This document shows, piece by piece, positions 54,329 through 62,939 of a DNA stretch of 64,000 nucleotides. This stretch comes from Falsibacillus albus (lineage in GTDB: Bacteria; Bacillota; Bacilli; Bacillales; DSM-25281): positions 1-64,000 of the forward strand of contig NZ_RCVZ01000001.1 in assembly GCF_003668575.1 (NCBI RefSeq), written 5' to 3'. How positions within the stretch are numbered: the first letter of the stretch is position 1; each line of letters begins with the position of its first letter. Both the position numbers and the translations under genes were made by a program. The notes below the pieces were generated by a model. The model worked only from the letters and a program-made list of their open reading frames with translations. It made no database searches and had not been told where the DNA came from.

Positions 54329-56743
54329 ATGAGTTTCGATCACCAAGCCATTGAAAAGAAATGGCAAAAGTATTGGGAAACACATGATACATTCAAGACA
54401 ACCGAAATTAATGGGAAATCCAATTTCTATGCTTTGGATATGTTCCCATATCCATCCGGTGCCGGACTGCACGTCGGCCATCCAGAAGGATATACCGCGA
54501 CGGATATTCTATCCAGATTCAAAAGGATGCAGGGCTACAATGTGCTTCACCCAATGGGCTGGGATGCATTCGGCTTGCCTGCTGAACAATATGCGCTCGA
54601 TACAGGTAATGATCCTGCCGAATTCACCGAGCAGAACATCGCCACGTTCAAAAAGCAGATAAAATCTCTTGGATTCTCTTACGATTGGGATCGGGAAGTG
54701 AATACAACAGATCCAGATTACTACAAATGGACGCAATGGATTTTCTTGAAACTTTATGAAAAAGGATTGGCATACATTGATGAAGTGGCTGTCAACTGGT
54801 GTCCTGCCCTTGGAACAGTCCTTGCCAATGAAGAGGTCATCGATGGGAAAAGTGAGCGCGGCGGACATCCCGTTGAGCGCCGTCCGATGAAGCAATGGAT
54901 GTTGAAGATCACAGCATACGCTGACCGTCTCATTGAAGATCTGGATGAGCTTGATTGGCCGGAGAGCTTGAAGGATATGCAGCGGAACTGGATTGGCCGT
55001 TCTGAAGGGGCAGAAGTTACTTTCGGGATTGAAGGCTTCGACAAAACCTTCACTGTATTTACAACTCGCCCAGACACACTTTTTGGTGCAACTTATGCAG
55101 TGCTTGCACCAGAACATCCATTTGTGAAGGAAATCGTATCCGAAGATCAACGTGCAAATGTCGATGCATATTTGGAGCAAATAAAAGCAAAATCAGATTT
55201 AGAGAGAACAGATTTGGCAAAGGATAAAACGGGCGTGTTCACAGGTGCTTACGCGATCAACCCGGTAAATGGCGAAAAGATGCCGATCTGGATCGCCGAC
55301 TACGTACTTATGAGCTATGGTACAGGAGCAATCATGGCAGTTCCGGCTCATGATGAAAGAGACTACGAATTTGCCCGCAAATTCGACCTTCCCATCAAGG
55401 AAGTCGTAGCAGGAGGCAATGTCGAAAAAGAAGCTTATACAGGAGATGGTGAACACGTAAATTCTGAATTTCTAAATGGAATGGGCAAAGAGGAAGCCAT
55501 TTCAAAAATGATTCTATGGCTGGAAGAAAAGCAAATCGGAACGAAGAAAGTTACTTATCGGCTACGTGATTGGCTTTTCAGCCGCCAGCGCTACTGGGGC
55601 GAGCCGATCCCAATCATCCATTGGGAAGATGGCACGATGTCCGCAGTTCCAGAAGAGCAGCTTCCGGTTATGCTGCCTAAAACGGATGATATCAAACCAT
55701 CCGGCACTGGTGAATCACCGCTTGCGAACATTGCGGATTGGGTGAATGTCGTTGATCCAGAAACAGGTAAAAAAGGCCGCAGAGAAACGAATACAATGCC
55801 GCAATGGGCTGGAAGCTGCTGGTACTACTTGCGCTATATCGATCCCAAAAACAGCGAAGTGCTGGCAGATCCTGAAAAATTGCAAGCTTGGCTACCGGTC
55901 GATATTTATATCGGTGGTGCAGAGCATGCAGTCCTTCACCTTCTATACGCACGATTCTGGCATAAATTCCTTTATGACATCGGTGCAGTGCCGACGAAAG
56001 AGCCGTTCCAAAGATTGTTCAATCAAGGGATGATCCTCGGGGAAAATAACGAGAAAATGAGTAAATCAAAAGGGAATGTCGTCAATCCAGATGATATCGT
56101 CGAAAGCCATGGCGCAGATACCCTAAGACTATACGAAATGTTCATGGGACCGCTTGAAGCATCCGTCACTTGGTCAACCAATGGACTTGATGGCGCCCGT
56201 CGATTCCTTGACCGTGTATGGAGATTGTTTGTTGAGGAAAATGGTGAGCTTTCTTCCAAGGTTCAAGATGGCAGCAGCCAGGAGCTTGAAAAAGTCTACC
56301 ATCAAACAGTGAAAAAAGTGACGGAAGACTTTGATGGCCTTCGTTTCAATACGGCCATCTCACAGCTGATGGTGTTTATCAATGACGCTTATAAAGTGGA
56401 CGTTTTGCCGAAGGAATATGTGGAAGGATTTGTGAAAATGCTAGCCCCTATCGCTCCGCACGCTTCAGAAGAACTTTGGAGCAAGCTTGGTCATGAAGAA
56501 TCGATTACGTATGCAGAGTGGCCGGCATTCGACGAGTCCAAGCTGGTCGAAAACGAAATCGAAATCGTGCTGCAAGTGAATGGAAAAGTAAGGGCGAAGC
56601 TTACAGTTCCACGCGATATTAGCCGTGACGATCTTCAAGAGCTAGCCATGAACGATGAAAAAGTGGCAGAGCATACTGAAGGAAAGCAAATCAGAAAGAT
56701 CATTGCCGTCCCTGGCAAATTGGTCAATGTAGTCGCGAATTAA
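54329..56743 (+). CDS. leuS: leucyl-tRNA synthetase LeuS
   Basis: Class I aminoacyl-tRNA synthetase, 804 aa. HVGH at residues 48-51 is the HIGH motif and KMSKS lies at 576-580. The inserted editing domain is present ([12 protein letters not shown]). Controlled by the T-box leader. SD aaagggagttg. Confidence 0.98.
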   Translation: MSFDHQAIEKKWQKYWETHDTFKTTEINGKSNFYALDMFPYPSGAGLHVGHPEGYTATDILSRFKRMQGYNVLHPMGWDAFGLPAEQYALDTGNDPAEFTEQNIATFKKQIKSLGFSYDWDREVNTTDPDYYKWTQWIFLKLYEKGLAYIDEVAVNWCPALGTVLANEEVIDGKSERGGHPVERRPMKQWMLKITAYADRLIEDLDELDWPESLKDMQRNWIGRSEGAEVTFGIEGFDKTFTVFTTRPDTLFGATYAVLAPEHPFVKEIVSEDQRANVDAYLEQIKAKSDLERTDLAKDKTGVFTGAYAINPVNGEKMPIWIADYVLMSYGTGAIMAVPAHDERDYEFARKFDLPIKEVVAGGNVEKEAYTGDGEHVNSEFLNGMGKEEAISKMILWLEEKQIGTKKVTYRLRDWLFSRQRYWGEPIPIIHWEDGTMSAVPEEQLPVMLPKTDDIKPSGTGESPLANIADWVNVVDPETGKKGRRETNTMPQWAGSCWYYLRYIDPKNSEVLADPEKLQAWLPVDIYIGGAEHAVLHLLYARFWHKFLYDIGAVPTKEPFQRLFNQGMILGENNEKMSKSKGNVVNPDDIVESHGADTLRLYEMFMGPLEASVTWSTNGLDGARRFLDRVWRLFVEENGELSSKVQDGSSQELEKVYHQTVKKVTEDFDGLRFNTAISQLMVFINDAYKVDVLPKEYVEGFVKMLAPIAPHASEELWSKLGHEESITYAEWPAFDESKLVENEIEIVLQVNGKVRAKLTVPRDISRDDLQELAMNDEKVAEHTEGKQIRKIIAVPGKLVNVVAN

Positions 56744-56760
56744 TTATTAGTTAGATTTGG

Positions 56761-56786
56761 CGGCGGGGTGATTCCCGCCGTTTTTG
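56761..56786 (+). terminator. terminator of leuS
   Basis: Stem cggcggg/cccgccg followed by five T. Confidence 0.88.
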
Positions 56787-57186
56787 TCATTTTTGCGGAG
56801 TTTGATTGAACGTGAGACTACCTTTCGTAAAGATGTCTGGAGTAAATCATGCAACACTCAGGTGGAATCTGCAGGACAAGTAAGATCTGGGAAAAGCTGC
56901 ATCTATGAGTGATTATCTTTGTGATCGAACATCAATTATTAAAAATAACTCAAGCTTGAACGGGCATGGGACACGAAATGCAAAACGTGTCTCCACCCCC
57001 TCCCATGAGACCTGAAATCTTGAACAAGAGCCCCAGTTATGTCCCCACGTTCAATATGTGCCCCCGGTTCAGCCCCGAAAGCCCGCTGTTCTGTATAAGC
57101 ACGAGGTATCTTTTTTTCCGGATGTTGAACCCAACTTTTGTTTCTCCAAACAGCCTTTGCTATAATATTTTCATAAACTTGAAAGG
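56787..57186. other. gene-free stretch with C-rich nested hairpin
   Basis: About 400 bp. A nested dyad lies at 56965-57007 (outer catggga/tcccatg, inner acacg/cgtgt). Unusually C-rich sequence follows to 57085, with repeated ttgaac/gttcaa and cccc blocks. A 74-codon plus-strand frame covers part of it but has no SD and an improbable composition. A family B-like fragment (cctttcgtaaagatgtctgg) lies at 56821-56840. Confidence 0.5.
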
Positions 57187-57198
57187 ATGAATTCTTTT

Positions 57199-57513
57199 AT
57201 GAGCGAGCTTAAGACGATTACGACTGAAGAATTAAAAAAGAAGGTTGAAGCTGGAGAAGATGTTGCGTTGGTGGATGTCCGCGAGGATGAAGAAGTCGCA
57301 GAAGGTATGATTCCTGGGGCTAAGCATGTGAAAATGGGTGATATCCCAGAATCTTTGGATCAATTTGATAAAGATACGGAATATGTTTTCATTTGCCGTT
57401 CTGGACGCAGAAGTGAAAATGTTGCCCTCTTTATGCAAGATCAAGGATATAAAGTGGTTAACATGGTTGGCGGAATGCTTGAATGGACCGGCGACACAAG
57501 ACCAAAGCAATAA
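57199..57513 (+). CDS. ytwF: rhodanese-like domain protein YtwF
   Basis: 104-aa single-domain rhodanese. VDVREDEE, active-site cysteine in FICRSGRRS near residue 74 and GGMLEW. Probably sulfur transfer. ATG 57199 chosen because the upstream ATG (57187) overlaps the SD aaagga. Confidence 0.9.
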   Translation: MSELKTITTEELKKKVEAGEDVALVDVREDEEVAEGMIPGAKHVKMGDIPESLDQFDKDTEYVFICRSGRRSENVALFMQDQGYKVVNMVGGMLEWTGDTRPKQ

Positions 57514-57592
57514 ACTCTGTATAAGTGATTGAATGTTTTGAAAATTAAACCTTTGTCCATAATAGTAGATAAAAACGGATGAGGGGATCGCA

Positions 57593-57775
57593 ATGATTCA
57601 AGTTAAGGTGTTCGATTATGAGCATGAAAAGGATCTGGAGCACGGTATGAACGATTTTTTGAAGGGATTGGATGATACGAAAATCGTTGATATCAAATAC
57701 CATATCGCAGCCATACCAGAAGATGAAGAAGAGCAGATCTACTGCTTTAGCGGCATGGTGATTTATCGAAAATAA
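57593..57775 (+). CDS. sporulation protein Cse60 family
   Basis: 60 aa, starting MIQVKVFDYEHEKDLEHGMNDFL in two pieces (MIQVKVFDYEHE, KDLEHGMNDFL), the pattern of the Cse60 family, which in B. subtilis is made in the mother cell under sigma E. SD gaggggat. Single small gene. Confidence 0.8.
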   Translation: MIQVKVFDYEHEKDLEHGMNDFLKGLDDTKIVDIKYHIAAIPEDEEEQIYCFSGMVIYRK

Positions 57776-57777
57776 AA

Positions 57778-57894
57778 GGCTCTTTTCTCATACTTTGCTG
57801 CTTTTGCTGCAAAACTTTCATTCAAGAACAAAATAGCTATTTTTGCGTTAAAATCTGCATTAGGATTTTAACAACAATCTTTAAGAAAACAGCC
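57778..57894. repeat. family B element (copy B4), MITE-like
   Basis: 117 bp from ggctcttttctca to ttaagaaaacagcc, with imperfect terminal inverted repeats. Its reverse complement aligns with 49912-50094 along both ends and part of the middle (gttaaaatc..., attttaacg). Confidence 0.75.
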
Positions 57895-57900
57895 AAATAA

Positions 57901-57942
57901 AAAAAGGCTTTTCCCGGGGGACGCCCTGGGAAAAGCCTTTTT
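57901..57942. terminator. bidirectional terminator
   Basis: 15-bp perfect stem aaaaaggcttttccc/gggaaaagccttttt between the Cse60-type gene and ytfP. Confidence 0.92.
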
Positions 57943-57954
57943 GTTAGACATTTT

Positions 57955-58160
57955 TAGTAAAGCTTCTAGTTTTCAACTAAAAAAGTGCAAGGTTGATTTC
58001 TGTGAAAGGATGCTTGCTTTCCGAGGTGCCTCACAGGATGTGAGGTCGTTCGATGTTTGCACACGAAGTGCCGAACTTAATTGAACATCAGCTTTACACA
58101 TCCTCGTTTCTCTGCGGGGTCTCACATGACCCTGTGATCCCTCCGGAGTCTCGCACCTTC
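57955..58160. repeat. family A repeat, medium form (copy A8)
   Basis: Leader agtaaagcttctag and aaggttgatttctgtg, core gctttccgagg, internal block from gtgaggtcgttcga to gtgccgaacttaat, end ctccggagtctcgcacc. It shares the block with copy A5 but lacks about 60-70 bp inside it. Confidence 0.8.
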
Positions 58161-58191
58161 AACCTTTTCTTTTTCATAGACCGGTTCATTT

Positions 58192-59457
58192 TCATTGTTT
58201 AGCATGAATGGCAGCATTCATGCCGGCTAGCCTGCCGGTGACGAGTGCGGATGTGATGTTGTATCCACCCGTATAGCCGTGGATATCGAGGACCTCCCCG
58301 CTGAAATATAGTCCGGGCATAAGCTTGGAGGCCATCGTCTTCGGTTCGATTTCTTTGACGGATACACCACCGCCGGTGACAAATGCTTTCTCGATTGGCA
58401 GTGTTCCGTTTACGGTGAAGCGGAACTGTTTGCAGGATTGGGAAAAGACCCTGATTTTTTCGGTAGAAATGGTCCCGCCTTGAGCGTTCGGATCGATTTC
58501 ACTCTTTTCCAGTAAGAATAATAAATACCGTTCGGGCAGGAGGCCCTTCAAACTGTTTTTCACCGCTTTTTTGGCATCCTCTTTGAGCTGCTTATGAATC
58601 CTTTGGAACAGCTCTTCTCCATTCAAGCCAGGGATGGCATCGATATTCATCGTGACTCTATCAAGATTCCATTTTTTCATTGCTTTTACGACATATTGGC
58701 TGCAGCGAAGCACTGCAGGTCCTGATATTCCTAAATGAGTGAAGATCATATCCATTTTGTGAGTGATCAGCGCTTTCCCTTTTGGATTCAATACGCTCAG
58801 TTCCACATCCCGCAAAGAAAGACCCTGGAGCAATTTTTCCTTGATGAATGGTTCATCAGAGGTCAGAGGGACTTCTGTTGGAAACAAGTCGGTTATGGTG
58901 TGTCCAGCCTTTCTTGCCCAAGGGTATCCGTCTCCTGTCGAGCCAGTATGGGGAACAGATTTGCCCCCGACTGCAATGACGATGGAACTAGCCCCGATGA
59001 TATCGCCGTTTGTTAATTGGACCCCGCTGGTCTGGTCATTATTAAATAAAACATCCTTTACGGGAGTGTCCTTCCAAACGGTAATGTTTAAAGCTTCCAT
59101 TCGATCAAGGAGCGCATCCACGACTGATTGTGCTTTGTTGGAAACCGGGAACATCCTTCCGTGGTCTTCCTCCTTCAGCTGGATTCCCAGCTCCTCAAAA
59201 AAAGTAATGATATCTTCATTGCTGAACTCAGCAAATGCACTATATAAGAAACGTCCATTTCCTGGGATGTGCTTAATGATTTCATCTACCGGAAGGCGAT
59301 TCGTCACATTGCAGCGTCCACCGCCGGAAATGGCCAACTTTCTTCCGAGTTTATTTCCTTTATCGATCAGCAAAACTTTTGCATGATTCTCTGCAGCTGC
59401 AATTGAAGCCATCAGCCCGGATGGACCTCCGCCGATGACAATAACATCATAATTCAT
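58192..59457 (-). CDS. ytfP: NAD(P)/FAD-dependent oxidoreductase YtfP (HI0933/BaiN family)
   Basis: 421 aa flavoprotein. N-terminal dinucleotide motif [11 protein letters not shown], then GGGRCNVTN and the C-terminal [17 protein letters not shown] typical of the HI0933 family. ATG 59457 follows aaaggaa; the longer frame to 59556 lacks an SD. Physiological substrate unknown. Confidence 0.9.
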   Translation of the reverse strand: MNYDVIVIGGGPSGLMASIAAAENHAKVLLIDKGNKLGRKLAISGGGRCNVTNRLPVDEIIKHIPGNGRFLYSAFAEFSNEDIITFFEELGIQLKEEDHGRMFPVSNKAQSVVDALLDRMEALNITVWKDTPVKDVLFNNDQTSGVQLTNGDIIGASSIVIAVGGKSVPHTGSTGDGYPWARKAGHTITDLFPTEVPLTSDEPFIKEKLLQGLSLRDVELSVLNPKGKALITHKMDMIFTHLGISGPAVLRCSQYVVKAMKKWNLDRVTMNIDAIPGLNGEELFQRIHKQLKEDAKKAVKNSLKGLLPERYLLFLLEKSEIDPNAQGGTISTEKIRVFSQSCKQFRFTVNGTLPIEKAFVTGGGVSVKEIEPKTMASKLMPGLYFSGEVLDIHGYTGGYNITSALVTGRLAGMNAAIHAKQ

Positions 59458-59637
59458 ATTCAAACAATTCCTTTCAGGCGCTTTGGGCGCATTCAGGTTT
59501 TTCGTGCTGAAAATACCGTCTGTCTGTATTGTAATGAGCCAAGCCAAAAGAAGCAATCTTTCACGAATAAATTGTCAATTAGCGTCGTAAGTTGTAAACT
59601 ACTACTAGTGTTTAAGTTGAACTCAGGAAGGGATCAT

Positions 59638-61269
59638 ATGTCTTCTAAATTAATACGTGGAACATTTGTACTTACATTAGGAACGATTTTATCCAAAGTT
59701 TTGGGACTTTTTTATGTCATCCCGTTTTATGCCATCCTCAATAAAAATGGTAATGCAGAAGGGGCTATGCAGCTTTATCAATACGGCTACGTCCCTTATA
59801 CGATTTTCATCAGCATTGCAACGGCGGGTGTGCCGCTGGCTGTTTCGAAATATATATCCAAATATAATGCTATTGAAGAATATGCCGTCGGAAGGAAGCT
59901 TTTTAAATCCGGTATTGTCCTTATGCTTTTGACCGGATTCATTTCTTTTCTGATCATGTATCTGCTTGCACCATCGTTTGCCGACTTAGTGGTACAAGAC
60001 GGTGCGAATGTGATGTTTACAAAAGGCGATGTCGCATCAGTCATTCGTGCAGTCAGCTTCGCCTTGATCATCATTCCATTCATGAGTTTGATAAGAGGCT
60101 TTTTCCAAGGGCATCAATCAATGGGGCCATCAGCCGTTTCCCAGGTTGTCGAGCAGATTGCCCGCATCATCTTTTTGCTGATCGGTGCCTATGTAGTTCT
60201 TTACGTTATTAAAGGTTCGATTGTTTCCGCCATCGGCGTGGCGACTTTTGCAGCTTTCATCGGGGGAATAGCGAGTCTGCTCCTGCTGTTATGGTATTGG
60301 AAAAAACGCAAGCCTCATTTGGACGAATTGCTTGAAGAAGATAAGGGGACGCTAGAAATTTCCATTCCGGAAATGTATAAGGAAATCATCGTTTACGCGA
60401 TCCCCTTTGTACTGGTCGGAATCGCAAATCCATTATTCCAGGAAATCGACCAATTAACTTTTTCTAAGGCAATGGCTGAGATCGGGAAAGCCGCTCAAAG
60501 TGATACTGCGCTGGGAACATTGAGCTTTACGGTTCACAAGCTCGTCATCATCCCTGTCTCACTTGCTACTGCTTTTGCTTTGACGCTTGTCCCGCTCATA
60601 ACGGAATCGTTTGTGACCGGCAATCGGAAAACGATGAAACGTCAGCTCGATCAAACATTCCAAGTCCTGCTGTTCATCACCATCCCTGCTGCGGTCGGGC
60701 TGTCCCTGCTGGCGGAACCGGTGTACACCGTGTTCTACAGCCATAGCCAATTTGGGACGGATGTATTGGCAAGCTACGCACCAGTCGCGATTTTGTTTGC
60801 CCTGTATTCCGTGACGGCAGCCATCATGCAAGGAGTGAATGAACAGCGTTTCACCATTTTAAGCCTGCTTGTGGGGCTTCTTGTTAAGCTGACCCTCAAT
60901 ATTCCGATGATTAAGATGTTTGAGACGGAAGGGGCGGTATATGCTACCGCAATCGGATATACGGCATCGATTCTGATCAATTTAATTGTCATCAAAGTAT
61001 TTGCGAGGTATTCTTTCAAGTTGGCCATGCGGAGAACAATGCTGATTGCAGCGATGAATGTGGTGATGGCGATTGTGGTTATCATAAGCTATAAAGGCTT
61101 GACGCATATTTTAAATCCATCACACAAATTGCCTTCCCTCCTCCTCATCCTCATTTGTGGAGGGATCGGTGCAGCATTATATGGATATTTAGGGCTGAGG
61201 TCCAAGCTGGCGGATAAATTATTCGGGGCGAGATTGGACCGGATCAAAAAGAAACTGCGCATTTCATGA
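59638..61269 (+). CDS. ytgP: lipid II flippase MurJ (YtgP), MOP superfamily
   Basis: 543-aa polytopic membrane protein with about 14 hydrophobic segments, RGTFVLTLGTILSKVLGLFYVIPF at the start (given here as RGTFVLTLG and KVLGLFYVIPF). B. subtilis YtgP is the MurJ lipid II flippase of peptidoglycan synthesis; related to SpoVB. ATG 59638 with aggaagg upstream. Confidence 0.92.
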   Translation: MSSKLIRGTFVLTLGTILSKVLGLFYVIPFYAILNKNGNAEGAMQLYQYGYVPYTIFISIATAGVPLAVSKYISKYNAIEEYAVGRKLFKSGIVLMLLTGFISFLIMYLLAPSFADLVVQDGANVMFTKGDVASVIRAVSFALIIIPFMSLIRGFFQGHQSMGPSAVSQVVEQIARIIFLLIGAYVVLYVIKGSIVSAIGVATFAAFIGGIASLLLLLWYWKKRKPHLDELLEEDKGTLEISIPEMYKEIIVYAIPFVLVGIANPLFQEIDQLTFSKAMAEIGKAAQSDTALGTLSFTVHKLVIIPVSLATAFALTLVPLITESFVTGNRKTMKRQLDQTFQVLLFITIPAAVGLSLLAEPVYTVFYSHSQFGTDVLASYAPVAILFALYSVTAAIMQGVNEQRFTILSLLVGLLVKLTLNIPMIKMFETEGAVYATAIGYTASILINLIVIKVFARYSFKLAMRRTMLIAAMNVVMAIVVIISYKGLTHILNPSHKLPSLLLILICGGIGAALYGYLGLRSKLADKLFGARLDRIKKKLRIS

Positions 61270-61454
61270 ATACCCGAAAGAGGTGGTGAAGTGGAGTGAA
61301 ATCCATTCCCATCTCTTATTTTCTATAGTTAGGCATTATCACATGCAAGGCACTTCAAAAAGGCGAGCTTACTGTAAGGAAGACAAACTCATTTCTTTAA
61401 GGATAAGAGCCTTTGAAAAAGTCTTTAATTGAATCAGCAAACAAGGAGGAACCT

Positions 61455-62171
61455 ATGAGAATCGATAAATTATTGGCCAATGTAGGATATGGCAGCAGGA
61501 AAGAAGTAAAAAAACTGCTTAAAAGCGGGCACATCAAGCTGAACGATGAGGTCGTCAAGGATCCCAAAACGCATGTTGATCCGGATGAGGACACAGTATC
61601 CGTCAACGGGGAACAGGTGGTATATAAGGAATTCATCTACCTGATGATGAACAAGCCCCCGGGAGTGATTTCTGCAACCGAAGACCAGCATGATGAAACT
61701 GTGATCGACCTGCTGGAAATCGAGGATTCCGTTCGGAACCCCTTTCCTGTGGGAAGGCTGGATAAGGATACGGAAGGGCTTCTTTTAATCACGAATGATG
61801 GGCAATTATCCCATCAACTGCTTTCGCCGAAGAAGCATGTCCCCAAAACGTATTTCGCCGTCATCGATCAAGAAGTGACGGATGAGGATGTCAAAGCATT
61901 TGCCAATGGAGTTGTCCTTGATGACGGATATGAGACAAAGCCAGGGGATTTGAAAATTTTAAAATCGGGCCTCCGCTCTGATATTGAATTGACGATCATG
62001 GAAGGGAAATTCCATCAAGTGAAGCGGATGTTTGAAGCGGTAGGGAAGAATGTCATTTATTTAAAGCGGCTTTCCATGGGACCGTTGGAGCTGGATGAAA
62101 CCCTTGAACTGGGGGAATACAGGGAATTGACCGAAGAAGAAATCGATTTGCTGAAAAATAATCGATCCTGA
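61455..62171 (+). CDS. ytzG: 16S rRNA pseudouridine synthase (RsuA family, YtzG)
   Basis: 238 aa. N-terminal S4 RNA-binding domain (RIDKLLANVGYGSRKEV), then the synthase domain with catalytic aspartate in GRLDKDTEGLLLITND and KPPG. ATG 61455 has aaggagg upstream; an in-frame ATG at 61413 has no SD. Probably modifies the position equivalent to U516 of 16S rRNA. Confidence 0.92.
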   Translation: MRIDKLLANVGYGSRKEVKKLLKSGHIKLNDEVVKDPKTHVDPDEDTVSVNGEQVVYKEFIYLMMNKPPGVISATEDQHDETVIDLLEIEDSVRNPFPVGRLDKDTEGLLLITNDGQLSHQLLSPKKHVPKTYFAVIDQEVTDEDVKAFANGVVLDDGYETKPGDLKILKSGLRSDIELTIMEGKFHQVKRMFEAVGKNVIYLKRLSMGPLELDETLELGEYRELTEEEIDLLKNNRS

Positions 62172-62184
62172 ACCAATAACCAAT

Positions 62185-62235
62185 AAAGGGGCTGACCCAA
62201 ACGTGCACGGCACGTGTTAGGGTCAGCCCCTTTTT
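62185..62235. terminator. bidirectional terminator
   Basis: 14-bp stem aaaggggctgaccc/gggtcagccccttt with an inner dyad (acgtgcacggcacgt) and a T run, between convergent genes. Confidence 0.92.
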
Positions 62236-62257
62236 AATGCATTGTTGTTTTAATTAA

Positions 62258-62479
62258 TTATGATGACATCTTAACTCGTTTCTCAGTGGTTGACCATTTT
62301 CCTCTACTTGGACTCTCGACTAAATCATTATATTCTAATACATTTAAGTCTCTTTGAATAGTTCGAGGTGTGATGCCGAATTCGTCTACCAAATCTTGAG
62401 TAGACACAGTACCATGTTCCTTGATGAACATGTAGACTGATTTAATCCGGGTTAACATACGGTTTGTTGAAGGTTTCAA
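62258..62479 (-). CDS. ytzE: DeoR-type HTH protein YtzE
   Basis: 73 aa consisting almost only of a DeoR-type helix-turn-helix (VSTQDLVDEFGITPRTIQRDL), with no ligand domain. Very similar to B. subtilis YtzE. TTG start with gggag upstream. The start overlaps the stop of a 50-codon ORF (TTGA), suggesting coupling. Confidence 0.9.
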   Translation of the reverse strand: MKPSTNRMLTRIKSVYMFIKEHGTVSTQDLVDEFGITPRTIQRDLNVLEYNDLVESPSRGKWSTTEKRVKMSS

Positions 62480-62628
62480 AAAACCACTCCCTCATCTTTT
62501 TTCACAATGGCAAAGATTATGGACGGCTTCCTCATAAAAGGAATGACTTCAAACACCTTGTTAATATGATCTTCCGAGCAGACAACTCCTTTACTAATGA
62601 CGATTTTTTCATCTAAGATGTCAGACAC
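62476..62628 (-). CDS. 50-aa hypothetical protein coupled to ytzE
   Basis: ORF on the minus strand, GTG start at 62628 after aggggt, stop TGA overlapping the TTG of ytzE by 3 of 4 bases of TTGA. The protein (VSDILDEKIVISKGV at the start, FEVIPFMRKPSIIFAIVKKD later) has a globular, non-random look. Family not recognised. Too short for usual ORF cut-offs. The GTG lies very near a TACAAT box, so the exact start is uncertain. Confidence 0.55.
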   Translation of the reverse strand: MSDILDEKIVISKGVVCSEDHINKVFEVIPFMRKPSIIFAIVKKDEGVVF

Positions 62629-62629
62629 C

Positions 62630-62923
62630 TATATTGTACCCCTATACCTACTAAATATCTATAAAAAAACGGAATTTTACAATAAATTAATGATTTTCCT
62701 CAATCATCCTCCTTTGACAATCCTGTTAGTTCATTCTTATGTACTAGAACAACCGAAATATGTCCCAGACTTATATTTATCCGTTTAACGGCATCATGAA
62801 ACGCGATATAATCAATTAGAGTGAATTGGCGGGAAAGGAAGAAAATTCTTTTCCATTGTTAAGATTGTAAATCAATTTTTATTCGTAGTAACATACTAAA
62901 AAGAGAGAATCAATAGCAGCTAG
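62630..62923. other. divergent intergenic region before pepV
   Basis: AT-rich stretch between the ytzE unit and pepV. It should hold both promoters. I see no confident pair of hexamers and no repeat. Confidence 0.4.
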
Positions 62924-62939
62924 GAAAGGAGCATTTGAT

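Noticed and set aside
54509-55180. 223-codon minus-strand frame inside leuS
   Set aside because: Antisense shadow of leuS with no SD and no recognisable motif.
56966-57190. 74-codon plus-strand frame before ytwF
   Set aside because: No SD, proline- and serine-rich improbable sequence lying in the C-rich hairpin region.
58763-59386. 207-codon plus-strand frame opposite ytfP
   Set aside because: Antisense shadow; ytfP has full family motifs on the other strand.
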